From Paralithodes platypus (Eukaryota > Arthropoda > Malacostraca > Decapoda > Lithodidae), in the NCBI GenBank assembly GCA_032716605.1, contig CM064538.1:18951263-19015262 (forward strand): a stretch of DNA of 64,000 nt. The letters are read 5' to 3'. The notes beneath the pieces are model-generated. The model ran no database searches, was not told the origin of the DNA, and saw only the letters and a program-made list of their open reading frames with translations. The position numbers and the translations under genes are program-made. Of the stretch, positions 33,085 through 43,724 are shown piece after piece. Every line of letters begins with the position of its first letter. Position 1 is the stretch's first letter.

Positions 33085-33310
33085 GTTGGAGTTACAGTTG
33101 AGAAGATCAGTAGTGTAAGGTAGAGTCGTCTGCTGTGTATGAATGGATAGGACTGGAGTTACAGTTGAGAAGGTCAGTAGTGTATGGTAGAGTCGTCTGC
33201 TGCGTATGAATGGATAGGACTGGAGTTACAGTTGAGAAGGTCAGTAGTGTAAGGTAGAGTCGTCTGCTGCGTATGAATGGATAGGACTGGAGTTACAGTT
33301 GAGAAGGTCA
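33085..33310. repeat. 67-bp minisatellite, right block (3 units)
   Basis: Continuation of the array at 29956-30472, interrupted by the Jockey-like insertion. It passes directly into family C RT sequence at its right end. Confidence 0.92.
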
Positions 33311-33815
33311 TTTATGAAAATTAGAAAGAGAATGGGAGATAGGACAGAGCCCTGAGGAACACCGGAGTTGATAGGATGAGGAAGTGAGCAATGGCCGTCT
33401 ACAACGAAGCTATGGAATGGCTGGAAAGGAAGTTAGAGACAAAGGCACAGATGGAGGGATAGAAACCGAAGGAGAGTTTAGTGCAATAGAAAAGGTCTCA
33501 CCGAAGTCCCGAAAGGAGCATGACCAAGAGTTAGTAAGATATGAAAGAAGATCACCAGTAGAGCGACCCTTAATGAAGCCATACTGGCGATCAGAGAGTA
33601 GATTATGAGAAGAGAAATGCTTAAGACATTTGGAAGCAAGAATAGTTTCAAAAACTATACAAGAGATACAAGAGATTAGAGCAATTGGACGATAGTCGGA
33701 GGGTTGAGATCAGTCACCCTTCTTTGGGACAGGTTGAATGAGAGCAAACTTCCAGCAAGAAGGGAAGACGTTAGAGGAGAAACAGAGACGAAAGAGTTTG
33801 CCTAGGCTGGGAGTA
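33311..33815 (-). pseudogene. LINE (family C) RT fingers and palm
   Basis: Minus strand from 33815 down: PVPKKGD, SDYRPIALIS, LLSDRQYGFIKGRSTGDLLS, then SSHSIASL, VDGHCSLPHP and SGVPQGSVLSPILFLIFIND ending beside the array. These are RT blocks 1-4 in order, with stops and frameshifts. With 29056-29955 it forms one RT gene in which the catalytic block became a minisatellite. Confidence 0.78.
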
Positions 33816-33945
33816 AAAAAGACTTGATATTGACAAAGAAATGGGGCGAAAGGTCTTAGAATCGCTAAGCAAATGAACCAACGTCATAAAATCTGAAAAC
33901 TAATGGGGCTAAGCAAGAGGAAGAAGAAGGACTAAAAAATAACCC
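33816..33945. mobile_element. MITE-A arm fragment
   Basis: GACAAAGAAATGGGGCGAAA, GGTCTTAGAATCGC, GAAAACTAATGGGGCTAAGC and the terminus AACCCATCTCC. Only the right arm is present. It truncates the family C LINE. Confidence 0.7.
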
Positions 33946-34301
33946 ATCTCCCTCACCAGCTTTTTTTTATCTTTCTCTCCTTTTCTCTGGCTTTTATCCA
34001 TTCGGCCCCATTCAGCCAACTGTTTTAAGACTTTTGTCCCCATCCAGGTGTTGATTTCTTCCTGGCGAGCGATATCGAGCCAGTACTGTATGGAGAAATC
34101 CGGCTTTGCCGGAGACATTTTTCTATTGAAAAATTTAGAAATTTAGCTTGCTGTCAAAAAAATATATATATGCTGGCTCGCCAGGAAAATATTGACACCT
34201 GGATGGCGGTAAACTTCTTAAGACAGTAGGCTGAATGGGGCCGAATGGATACAAGCCAAAGAGAGAGGGGGTGAAAGAGAAAAAAAGCGATGTGGGCTCC
34301 C
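33946..34301. mobile_element. MITE-B copy 3
   Basis: Long inverted arms as in the other B copies (CATTCGGCCCCATTCAGCC / GGGGCCGAATGGATACAAGC). The loop has TCCGGCTTTGCCGGA. Right TTAA at 34302-34305; the left TTAA is missing where it abuts a MITE-A arm. Confidence 0.82.
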
Positions 34302-34305
34302 TTAA

Positions 34306-34430
34306 GGGGATTGAGTGAGAGTCTTTACCTTATTCATTCCCACAGATCCTTCCTAAGCTGTATAAAATCGTTTAATGACAGCCAGAAAAGCTGTTCCAAT
34401 GCACCTACACAAAACCAGGGGATACATTTC
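34306..34430. mobile_element. MITE-P fragment (right half)
   Basis: ATTCCCACAGATCCTTCC, AAGCTGTATAAAATCG and GACAGCCAGAAAAGCTG match the right half of MITE-P. It starts immediately at the TTAA that bounds MITE-B copy 3. Positions 34431-34589 show nothing I can name. Confidence 0.65.
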
Positions 34431-34589
34431 TGGGAAATAATTGATAAAGCCCTTGTAATTTAGATAACTGGGTTTACCTGAGCAGTTTTCCGAGGCTTGG
34501 CATATGCAAAATAGGTTAGACCTAGCTGAATAAATAGTTAGAGAAGGGTTTCAGCCCAGACCCATGAAATACTCTTTTTGTTATAAGGA

Positions 34590-35914
34590 GACAACAGTTA
34601 TTATTATTATTTTTTATTTTTTTTAAAGAGACAATGAACGGAGGAAGGAAAAACACAGATAAAACAAAAAGGTCCATGTGCCTAAAGGCATCCTCCATTC
34701 ATAAAATGTTTGTAACAACTGGATTTAAACATTTGTAGATTGTAAGTTTGTGGAAAGCAATTCGAGGGAAGTGAATTCCAAAGAGTAGTAGCTCTGGGGA
34801 TAAATTAATTCTGATAAGCAGAAGTTCTGCATTGTGGAGGAGAAAGTGTAAATTCATGGGCGCTCTCAGCTGCCCTAGTTCTACGGGAAAAGATGTGGAG
34901 AGGCGGCACAATTGAAGCAAGTTCCTCGGAACAATTGCTGTGAAAATATCTGTAGAATAATGCAAGGGATGCAACGTTTCTTCGTATGGATAATGTAGGA
35001 AGGTCCTGTGTGATTGCAGGGTTATTGATTAATCTAATATCTTTATTTTGAATTTTGTCCAACTGCCTCAATGCAACCACTCCACTTCCACCCCACAGAG
35101 GTGAACAGTAATCCATCTGAGAACGCACATGACCTTTATATATTACGGCCAACTGCTCGTCAGTGAAGAATTCTCGAACTCTGTACAGGAGTCCCAGATT
35201 TTTAGAGGCATTCTTAGCAATGCTTCTAACATAATGTGTCCAGCTCAAGTTAGTAGTTAATGTTACACCGAGAATGTCAATACTAGGGGAAGTGGGAATA
35301 TTTACATCATTAAAAAATATATGGGAGTCAGTGAGATTCTGTCGGTTAGAAAATTTAATGTACTTGGTTTTCTGTGCATTAAAGGAAACTAGATTCTCTT
35401 GTCCCCATTCATTAATTCTAGAAAGGTCCTGGTTCAGAGAAATTGCAGTGTTTATTTTTGAATTTATAAGATCGGGTTGGGTGAAAGAATTGGTAAATGT
35501 GAAGGAACTGTGGAGTGTTGAGTCATCTGCGTAGGAATGTATTGGATTATGAGTGGTAGATATGAGATCATTGATATGAATGAGGAACAGAGTTGGGGCC
35601 AAAACTGATCCCTGGGGAACACCAGCATTTATTGAGTGAAATTGAGAATAAAGGCCATCTACCATTACACATATTTTTCTGTTATGAAGATAAGAAGAAA
35701 TTAGTGGAACTAATGATGCAAGGCCGTAGTGTGACATCTTCGACAATAAGGATTGATGCCAGACTCTATCAAATGCCTTTGATATATCCAGTGCTATTGT
35801 ATGTGTTTCACCATGTTGGTCTGTAGCTTGGTTGATTTGATGCGTAAGAAGGCAAAGAATGTCTGCAGTTGATCGACATCGTCTAAAACCATATTGCCTA
35901 TCACTGATTAATTT
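34590..35914 (-). pseudogene. LINE (family C) RT, 5'-truncated, one nonsense codon
   Basis: From 35914 down: SDRQYGFRRCRSTADILCLL, LDISKAFDRVWHQSLLSKMS, AGVPQGSVLAPTLFLIHIND, SYADDSTLH (catalytic box, intact), thumb YIKFSNRQNL, LLYRVREFFTDEQLAVIYKG, DYCSPLWGG and SIRRNVASLALFYRYF. The frame of 313 codons ends at 34805 in TAA, but the same frame carries on as FIPRATTLWNSLPSNCFPQ to a natural-looking stop near 34688, so the TAA is a nonsense change. A 3' UTR and an (ATT)n/(TAA)n tail at 34590-34605 follow. The 5' end is cut at an ATTAATTT repeat. Best-kept member of its family here. Confidence 0.85.
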
Positions 35915-36640
35915 ATTATTAATTTATTAATTTATTAATTAGATAATCACCTCGTCAACAGCATAATTTCGATTCCGCGTACATATCTAGCCAACTAGTT
36001 TTAAGGATGTCATTCATTGAATAATAGTTTGTAACATTGTTAAAGTAACCTAAAGGACATAGAGTTCTGATATTGTAAAGGTGACATAAATATCTGTTGA
36101 TTTAGTAATTGTGTAATATTGTAAAGGGGATTTGAGAACGCAGATTGAATAATTGTGTACTAGCATGGTCATGGTGATGTAATTACCTACGGGTTCATTG
36201 TTCGTGTCTAATATGATTAAGGTGATTTAATCCCGTGTAAAGGAATAAGTGTTTCTGATATTGTCATGGTGATGTGAGAAAATATTGGTAAATTAATAAA
36301 ATAAAGTAATTGAAGGACATATTGAGGGATAGTTATAGTATAGGTTTGTCAACCATTGTGAAGATGGTGATGTACCTTTGGCTCGAAGTCGAAGTGAGTC
36401 AAGACTCTGAATAGCGATTGTCCAGATAGGTAGTGATGGGAATGTAACATTCCAAAGTGCAATCTATACTGGGCCATCGAAGGTATTCAAATAATAGTTT
36501 GAACTTATCTTGACTCGAAGAGAGAATCAATTGCTCTGTGGATTACGGTTACCATGGGAGTTTGTTAAATAAAGACGCGAACTTCCAAACAACTGTTAGA
36601 TTATTCCTACCCTAGTAGAGCAGTGAATTTAAGTTTAAGT
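35915..36640. other. No gene recognised
   Basis: After TTAATTTA repeats (35915-35942) the sequence is AT-rich. It has recurring phrases such as GGTGATGTAATTAC and an AATAAAG near 36572. I see no coding region; it might be untranslated sequence or part of an unidentified element. Confidence 0.4.
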
Positions 36641-36641
36641 A

Positions 36642-37570
36642 CAATTATTATTATTATTATTATTATTATTGTTATTATTATTATTATCTTCCTGTCCTCT
36701 GTTTCCACTTCTTCTCCTTCACTTTGTCTCTCTGATTTATCTTCAGCTTTGTTTTCATTGTCTCCCTTCCACTGTTTTCTTTCCACTTCAGACCCTCCAC
36801 CCCTACCCTTCCAAACACAACAGTCACCCCTCCCTCCCTTTATCGCTAATTCATTTTCTATCCATCTCCGTTTTCTTTCTGCGCTCTCTTCCTTCCTTTC
36901 TTTATTTCTTTTTCTTCTCTTTTGGTCTTCTTCCTTCCTTCCTTCCTTCCTTCCTTCCTTACTTATTTCCTCCCACCCTCCCTCCCTTCCTTCCTTCATT
37001 AATCCCTTTCTGCATTCTTCCCTCCCTCCCTTCTTTGTCTTTCTTTCTTTCTTCCTTTCTTTCTTTCTTTCTTCCTTTCTTTCTTTCTTCCTCCCTTCCT
37101 CCCTGTCTTTCGTCCTTCCCTCCTTTTTCCCTTCCTCCCTTCCTCCCTCTTTTTCTTCCTTTCTTCCTCCATTTTTTCCTTCCTCCCTTCATTTCTTTCT
37201 TCCTTCTTTCCTTCCTTCCTTTCTCTCTTCCTTTCTCCCTTCCTTCCTTCCTTCCTTTATTTCTTCCTTCCTCCCTTCCTTTCTCCCTCTCTTCCTTTCT
37301 TCATCCCTTCCTTCCTCCCTTCCTTTCTCCCTCTCTTCCTTTCTTCCTTCCTTCCTTCCTTCCTTCCTTTCTCTCTCTCTTCCTTCCTTCATCCCTTCCT
37401 TCCTCTCTTCCTTCCTTCCTTCCTTCCTTCCTTCCTTCCTCCCTTCCTTCCTTCCTCCCTCCCTTCCTTCCTTCCTTCCTTCCTTCCTCCCTCCCTTCCT
37501 TCCTCCCTCCCTTCCTTCCTCCCATCCTTCCTTCCTTCCTTCCTTCCTTCCTTCCTTCCCCTCCTCTCCA
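36642..37570. repeat. (ATT)n followed by a 0.9-kb pyrimidine tract, CCTT-rich
   Basis: (ATT)n at 36645-36687, then almost pure pyrimidine on the plus strand with long (CTTC)n, worst at 36930-37560. Serine/leucine/phenylalanine frames on plus and lysine/glutamate/glycine frames on minus are composition artefacts. Such purine-pyrimidine asymmetry can form triplex DNA. Confidence 0.95.
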
Positions 37571-37713
37571 ACCAGACCAATACCTTCTCTCTTGCCCAAT
37601 TCCTTATTCATTCACTTTCTCTCTCCCTCCCTCCTTCAATTATTTCTTTCACTTCCATCATTCGCTCTTCCTCCCTACCATCAAGCAATTTTCACTTTCT
37701 CTCTATTCCTTAA

Positions 37714-38287
37714 CCCTTTCTGTACCGGTGATGTGGTTTTAATTATATCCTCGCTATATTTAGAGAATTTTGTGTAGCTTAAGGGGAGATGGGCCGTTAT
37801 TCTGGTCCCCCTTCTGCATCATGTTTAGCTCCATTAGTTTCCAGAGTATAAGACGTTCGGCCCAGTAGTTTGGCGATTTTAAGACCTTTCGCCTAATTTC
37901 TTTGTCAATATTAAGACTTTTCGTATTATTTATGTATCGATTTTTTCTTGGCGAGCGATAGCGAGCCTGCCATTTAAGAGCAACAGGCCTTCGGCCGGGA
38001 AATTTTTCTATCGAAAAATTTGCAAATTTATCTTGAAGGAGGGTCTTAGGGTGTTTTTTTTTAAGCTTGATGGAGGTGTAGGGAGGAAACTTAATAAAAT
38101 AATGAACAAAATACATAAATGAGCAAATAAAAACGACCCATCTCCCCTTAAGACAGATCTGCGGTAGCAAAAAAGGTAACACGAACTAGTTCGAAGCCTC
38201 TTAATTGCTGGAGGCCCCTTTGAAACTGAATGAAATCGTGTAATAGAAGCTAGAATAAAGTAAACAGACGTCACGGTACAGAAGGGG
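37714..38287. mobile_element. MITE-P copy 6 (outer), containing MITE-A copy 2
   Basis: TTAA at 37710-37713 and 38288-38291. Ends are CCCTTTCTGTACCGGTGATG and, inverted, CCCCTTCTGTACCGTGACG. The element is split at an internal TTAA by MITE-A copy 2. Its right end is the sequence that was amplified into the 32-bp array at 14235. Confidence 0.88.
37783..38147. mobile_element. MITE-A copy 2, complete
   Basis: TTAA at 37779-37782 and 38148-38151, 365 bp. Terminal repeats GGGGAGATGGGCCGTT and, inverted, GGGGAGATGGGTCGTT differ at one base. Internal landmarks: GTTTAGCTCCATTAGTTTCC, TTGGCGATTTTAAGACC, TTGGCGAGCGATAGCGAGCC, the hairpin GGCCTTCGGCC and the palindromic TTTTTCTATCGAAAAA. The clearest reference copy of the family. 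Confidence 0.93.
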
Positions 38288-38291
38288 TTAA

Positions 38292-38492
38292 CGTATTGAG
38301 GATCTAAGACGCATTTCTTTCCTATTTTCTGGCTATTATTTGACGATTTTATTCAGATTAGGAAGGGTCTATGGAAGTCAGAGTTAATTGGGATAGTCTT
38401 TACCCTTTTCATTCCCACAGACCCTTCCTAAGCTGTATAAAATCGTATAATGATGGCCACAAACTGCTAAAACGCGTAATTTCCTTATAGGT
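38292..38492. mobile_element. MITE-P copy 7, sharing a TTAA with copy 6
   Basis: Starts at the TTAA (38288-38291) that ends copy 6 and finishes before TTAA at 38493-38496. Arms: TTCTGGCTATTATTTGACG and CGATTTTATTCAG left; GCTGTATAAAATCGTATAAT and GATGGCCAC right. Ends ACGCATTT / AAAACGCGT are inverted. MITE-P and MITE-A unit lengths differ (about 200 versus 365 bp). Confidence 0.8.
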
Positions 38493-38610
38493 TTAATTGC
38501 TTTAATCAATTTTCTGGACCCCTTCTCCCTCGTGCCTAGCCCCATTATTTTGGCGATATCTAAAACCTTTCTCCCATTACCCCTCCCTTCGAAGCCTATC
38601 TTGTCAATCC

Positions 38611-38695
38611 CCTCTCTCTCTCTTTCACTCTCGCTCGCTCTCTCTCTCTCTCTCTCTCACCTATCCCTCTCTCTACCTATCCCTCGTTCCCCCCC

Positions 38696-38733
<38 letters not shown>
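38611..38733. repeat. CT microsatellite cluster
   Basis: (CT)n blocks broken by CACCTATCC and C runs. Confidence 0.95.
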
Positions 38734-38735
<2 letters not shown>

Positions 38736-38835
38736 AACAATGATATTTTCTACTCCACATAATGAAAATCAAACTGAGACTCGTCGCAAAGCCATACTAA
38801 CCTGACTGAGCTTGAGAGAGAGAGAGATACACTGA

Positions 38836-38950
38836 CCACACAGACCTTACGATCCCAGCGAGGTAATCAGGACTTAATTCTAGTAGAGATAACTAACCCG
38901 ACAGTGGAAGGAAAGGATAGCAAATAAATAAGCTCTCTCCCCACCCTCCG
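38836..38950 (+). repeat. Dispersed repeat D copy 3
   Basis: CACAGACCTTACGATCCCAG, CAGGACTTAATTCTAGTAGA, GGAAGGAAAGGATAGCAAA, then CTCTCTCCCC. Best-kept copy of the repeat noted at 17455 and 24570. Positions 38951-39150 hold nothing recognised apart from a short GA run. Confidence 0.5.
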
Positions 38951-39149
38951 TCAATTTCCATACATGAAGACAATTAGAAGTGAATAACCTTACAGATCTT
39001 AGAAACCGCATGAAGGAATTTATACAAAGTTAGAAATGGAAAGGAAATTGCATGAATACCTTCACCTGTAGTAATATATACATACTTGCAGTAAGAGAGA
39101 GAGAGACAGAAAGAGAGAGTTACAAGGAATAGTTAGTATCTCAGAGACC

Positions 39150-40935
39150 TTTCGGTCATATTCCGAGGAGATGCTCAAAGTGGAAGGAGAGAGAGGCTGT
39201 TTAGTGCACTACACTCTTTACAGAGTGTGCAAAATACTATCTACTCTTTTCTTCAACTGCTTTACTAAAGAACTATTTACAACTTCAGACGGAAGTTTGT
39301 TCCAGGTAGAGCAAATCTTGTATGTTAAAAAGTGTCCACAAATACTAGTGCTGAACCTTTTCGATTCTAATTTCTAGCCATGGTTGCTGGTGTATTCATA
39401 GTGTGCCTAATCATTTTGCTATAATCCACATTGCCAAACCCATTTAGTGTTTTAAATACTTCAATGAGCTGACCTCGTGGTCTGCGTGTCTCCAACTGAA
39501 ATAGATCAAGAGCTCTCAACCGGTCCTCATAGCTCATTCTTCTAAGCGATGGAATAAGCTGTGTAGCCCTAGCTTGTACTCTTTCCAGTCGCTTTATATC
39601 TTTCCTGAGTGCTGGAGACGAGAATTGAACAGCATACTCCAGAAGACGCCGTATTAGAGCGTTGTAGAGTGTGAGGACTATTTCCTTATTTCTATACTTA
39701 AATTGCCACTTAATATAGCCCAATCATTTCTGAGCTGTCTTCTCTATTTAAGGTCCCTGCTAATATAATCTGAACACCCAAATGCTTTCCAAGTCAGTCC
39801 CTTCCAGAGGCATTCCCAATAGTGAATAACCTGAATTGGGGTCTTCTTGGCCGATATGCATCACCTTGCACTTTTCCAAGTTTAGAGGCATTTGCCATGT
39901 CTCCGACCACTCACCCAGTCTGCTGAGGTCCATCCTGACCTGTTCAATCTTTGGGGTCCTTCACATTCATTTCAAGCTATAATGTCATCTGCAAACTTGG
40001 AGATCACACTAAACAGACCAATATCGATGTCATTGACATATATGATAAACAGTAGTGGGCCAAGGACAGATTCCTGTGGAACTCCCAAAGTGACTGAAGT
40101 CCACTCGGAAGAAACACCATTGATTACCACTCGTTGTTGTCTACCTGTTAGCCAACTTTCTATCCAATTTGTGACCTCTGTATTGATACCTAGCACATTC
40201 ACTTTTGACATTAGCCTGCAATGAGGCACTTTGTCAAAAGCTTTTTGAAAATCTAAGTAAAGGATGTCTATGGCTCTACTTTTGTCATACTCAACATTTC
40301 ATGGAAAAATTCCAGCAAATTGGTAAAACATGATCGGTGTCGCCTGAATCCATGTTGGGAATCTGTAATTATATTGTGGATTTTTAGGTAGTCAACTATA
40401 TGTCTACTAGTATCCCTTCTAAGAGTTTTACTATGATAGAAGTCAAGCTAATTGGCCGATAATTCTTGGAACACTCGTGATCCCCTTTCTTAAAGATTGA
40501 GGTCACATTGGCCAGTTCCCAGTCTTCAGGGACTTCTCCATTTTCTAGTGATTTATTTAAGATGTCTGCTAAGAAAGGTGCGATTTCATCACGCACTTCA
40601 CATAACACTCGAGGAAGAAAGCCATCTGGGCTGGATGACTTGAACCTATTTAACTTATCTATTATTTTTGCTACATCCTCTGGGGTACATCTAATTCTGC
40701 TAAGAACTTCAACTTCATGCACTAATTATGGACTTGGCATGTCACTGGAAATATTACTTGTGAATACTGAAGCAAAATTGTCGTTTAGGGATTTAGCTAT
40801 ATCAGTGTCAGAGGTTAGTAGTTGGCCTGTTGGATCCTTAAGAGGTCCAATGCTACTTGTGAATGGCTTCCTGCTGTTCACATAGCTGAAGAACTCTTTA
40901 GGACTCTCTTTGCAGAGGGCTGCAACCCTGATTTC
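39150..40935 (-). pseudogene. CR1/Jockey-like LINE RT, nearly complete RT domain with frameshifts
   Basis: From 40935 down: ESLKEFFSYVNSRK and GPLKDPTGQLL (linker), KLNRFKSSSPDGFLPRVL and NYRPISLTSI (40396-40722), then SRAIDILYLDFQKAF-type sequence, NTEVTNWIESWLTGRQQRVV, GVPQESVLGPLLFIIYVNDI and SKFADD (39972-40229). Next come LLEYAVQFSSPALRKDIKRL and RRPRGQLIEVFKTLNGF (39367-39723), and a C-terminal WNKLPSEVV stretch near 39300. GVPQE replaces the usual GVPQG. Frameshifts separate the segments, so it is dead, yet all RT blocks are present in order. A GA microsatellite marks the 5' break at about 40942. Confidence 0.85.
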
Positions 40936-40938
40936 TTC

Positions 40939-40941
<3 letters not shown>

Positions 40942-40975
<34 letters not shown>

Positions 40976-41012
40976 GAATAAAAAAAGAGAGCATAAAGAG
41001 AGAGGAGGAGTG
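40942..41012. repeat. GA microsatellite
   Basis: (GA)n with A-rich interruptions; an A16 run lies at about 41076-41091. Confidence 0.9.
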
Positions 41013-41185
41013 CTGGAGAGTCTGATCACAAGAAGAGACGCACACAAGAAATATCGAATCTTGACGATGAGGGCTAAAAAAAAAAAAAAAAATCCGAAAG
41101 TTTTCCTGAAGTGACATTTTTTTAGGTGGGAACTTTGAGACTAATCTCTCTCTCTACCTATTCCTCGATCTCCCCTCCCCTTCTC

Positions 41186-41187
<2 letters not shown>

Positions 41188-41229
<42 letters not shown>

Positions 41230-41279
41230 ATATATATATATATACAATATATATATATATATATATATACTGTATATAT

Positions 41280-41325
<46 letters not shown>
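41188..41325. repeat. TA microsatellite
   Basis: (TA)n in four blocks separated by ACAATA or ACTGTA. The isoleucine/tyrosine frame across it is an artefact. Confidence 0.97.
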
Positions 41326-41331
<6 letters not shown>

Positions 41332-41434
41332 CTGTATATACTTAACTACCTGTATCTGTCATACATTTGGCTCGCTTTCAATATACCCTTTCCATATTTA
41401 CGGTATAAAGACAAATATAGTTTGACTATCACCC

Positions 41435-42097
41435 GAATGTGTTAGCCCGTGTCTAAATGTGTGAGCCAGTATCTAAATGTGTGTACCAGTATCTAAATGT
41501 GTGAACCAGTCTAAATGTGTGAGCCCGTCTAAATGTGTGATTCGTATTTAGAACCAGTCTAAATGTGTGAACCAGTCTAAATGTGTGAACCAGTCTAAAT
41601 GTGTGAACCAGTCTAAATGTGTGAACCAGTCCAAATGTGTGAGCCCGTTTAAATGTGTGAACCCGTCCAAATGTGTGATCCCGTCTAAATGTGTGAACCA
41701 GTCTAAATGTGTGAACCCGTCTAAATGTGTGAACCCGTCTAAATGTGTGAACCCGTCCAAATGTGTGAGCCCGTTTAAATGTGTGAGCCCGTTTAAATGT
41801 GTGAGCCAGTCTAAATGTGTGAGCCCGTCTAAATGTGTGAGCCCGTCTAAATGTGTGAGCCCGTCTAAATGTGTGAGCCCGTCTAAATGTGTGAACCCGT
41901 CTAAATGTGTGAACCCGTCCAAATGTGTGAGCCCGTTTAAATGTGTGAGCCCGTTTAAATGTGTGAACCAGTCTAAATGTGTGAACCAGTCTAAATGTGT
42001 GAACCAGTCTAAATGTGTGAACCCGTCTAAATGTGTGAACCAGTTTAAATGTGTGAACCAGTTTAAATGTGTGAACCAGTCTAAATGTGTGATACAG
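41435..42097. repeat. 18-bp minisatellite, about 37 units
   Basis: The unit is AACCAGTCTAAATGTGTG with AACC/GCCC, AGT/CGT and CTA/TTA/CCA variants. As 18 is six codons, both strands stay open. The first hundred bases have longer, irregular units (AGTATCTAAATGTGTG). A variant string of about five units (CGTCTA, CGTCCA, CGTTTA, CGTTTA) recurs at about 41740 and 41910, suggesting block duplication. Confidence 0.96.
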
Positions 42098-42239
42098 TAT
42101 ATATCCTTCATTCAGCAACCCTCTCTCTGCCATAGTCCCTAGCATTGATTATACACCCTCTCTCGCCCTCTTGATCCCTTAGCTGGATTACCCTCTAGGG
42201 CCCTAGGCCCTATAGCTGTCTGTATTCCAGCCTGACTTC

Positions 42240-42960
42240 CTTCATTCTCCTTCCCTACGCATTTCCTTCCTTCTCATCCTTCCTATCTTCCTTCTCGTCT
42301 TTCCTTCATTTCTTCTTTCATTCCTTCCTTTTTCCTTAGGTAGTTCCTTCTTTCCGTCCTTCCTTCCTTCTTTCTTATCTTCCGTATTTCCTTCCTTCCA
42401 TTTGTAAATCCTTCCAGCCATCATCCATCCTTCCTTCCTCTCGTCCTTCCTTCCTCTCGTCCTTCCTTCCTTCCTTCTAGCCGTCCTTCTTCCGTATTTC
42501 CTTCCTTCCTTCCTCCTTTCCTTCCTTCCTTCCCTTCTTCCTTCCTTCTTTCCCTTCTTCCTTCCTTCTTTTCTTCCTTCCTTCCTTCCTTCTTTTCTTC
42601 CTTCCTTCCTTCTTTTCTTCCTTCCTTCCTTCTTCCTTTTCTCCCTTCCTTCCTTACGTTTCTTCCATTCACTTCCCCTCCCTTCTGCTCCCACCCTCCC
42701 ACTTAGTCTCTCCACCCTTTCCCTCCCCTCCCACAGCTCCTTTCCACCCCTTCCAAGCCTTCCCCCGTCCACCCCTTCCCCTTCCCTTGCACTCCTCTCC
42801 CACAACCCCTTCCCCTTCTCCACCCCTTCCCTCCTCCAAGCCTTCCCCCGTCCACCCCTTCCCCTTCCCTTGCACTCCTCTCCCACAACCCCTTCCCCTT
42901 CCACCCCATATCCCCTGTCCCCTTACCTCCTCCCCCCCCCCCCCCTCCTCCCTCTCCTGT
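42240..42960. repeat. Pyrimidine tract with CCTT repeats and an 80-bp duplication
   Basis: Plus strand nearly all C and T. A block with CAAGCCTTCCCCCGTCCACC and CTTGCACTCCTCTCCCACAA is tandemly duplicated at about 42752-42903. A C13 run ends it near 42944. Glycine/arginine/glutamate frames on minus are artefacts. Confidence 0.93.
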
Positions 42961-43032
42961 GCCCCCTACCCCTCCAAGCCAACACTGTCGACCCTCCCTT
43001 GCCCTGGCTGGGACTAAAGACACTGTAATTAA

Positions 43033-43395
43033 GGAGGTAGTGCTGGTTCTTTGCTATATTAATTCATGTATTCATTTATTTTTTTAGCTTCCTCTATAGA
43101 CCTCCATCAAACTTAGAAAAACACTCCCTAGACCCCACTTAAAGATAAATTCGTACATTTTTCGGTAGAAAAATGTCCCGGCCGAAGGCCTGTTTCTCTT
43201 GATATTACAGGCTAGCTATCGTTAGCCAGGAAAAGAATTGACACCTAGATACCACGAAAGGTCTTAAAATTTACAACGAAATTGGGCGAAAGGTGTTAAA
43301 ATCGCCTAACTAATGGGCCGAATGTCTTAAAATCTGAAAACTAATGGACCTAAACACAAGGGAAAAAGGGATCCAGAAAAACGACCCATCTTCCC
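43033..43395. mobile_element. MITE-A copy 3 (reverse orientation)
   Basis: TTAA at 43029-43032 and 43396-43399, 363 bp. GACCTCCATCAAACTTAG, CCGGCCGAAGGCC, GCTAGCTATCGTTAGCCAGG, GGGCGAAAGGTGTTAAAATC and the terminus ACGACCCATCTTCCC are the reverse complement of copy 2 landmarks. Confidence 0.88.
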
Positions 43396-43547
43396 TTAAA
43401 ATAAAATGACAAGATACGCTCATTTGGAATGCCATAACTTTCATGCTTTAGTAGACTAATTAAAATATTAATGGCATTGCATTTCCTTAATACTGGCATG
43501 TAGGCCTACCCCATATTATGTAATTAAATTGGTACCAGATAATCACA

Positions 43548-43548
43548 C

Positions 43549-43623
<75 letters not shown>

Positions 43624-43636
43624 GTGTGTGTGTGTG
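43548..43636. repeat. GT and AT microsatellite
   Basis: (GT)n then (AT)n then (GT)n. Positions 43400-43547 show nothing else. Confidence 0.95.
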
Positions 43637-43724
43637 GATGGGTGTGGGTGTAATTCACCGAACTTGTTTGTCAATGGAAATCACGCAAGCTTCAGCTCAT
43701 TATAATCGCGCCTCTTCAACTGGG

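Noticed and set aside
35915..36640. Possible LTR end (AATAAAG near 36572)
   Set aside because: No TG/CA borders, target duplication or partner LTR found.
36607..37777. 384-codon and antisense lysine/glutamate frames
   Set aside because: Pure composition effect of the CCTT/GGAA tract.
41453..42145. Histidine/threonine repeat protein frames
   Set aside because: 18-bp array open in both strands; no selection or gene context.
42242..43023. Glycine/arginine/glutamate-rich frames
   Set aside because: Composition effect of the pyrimidine tract.
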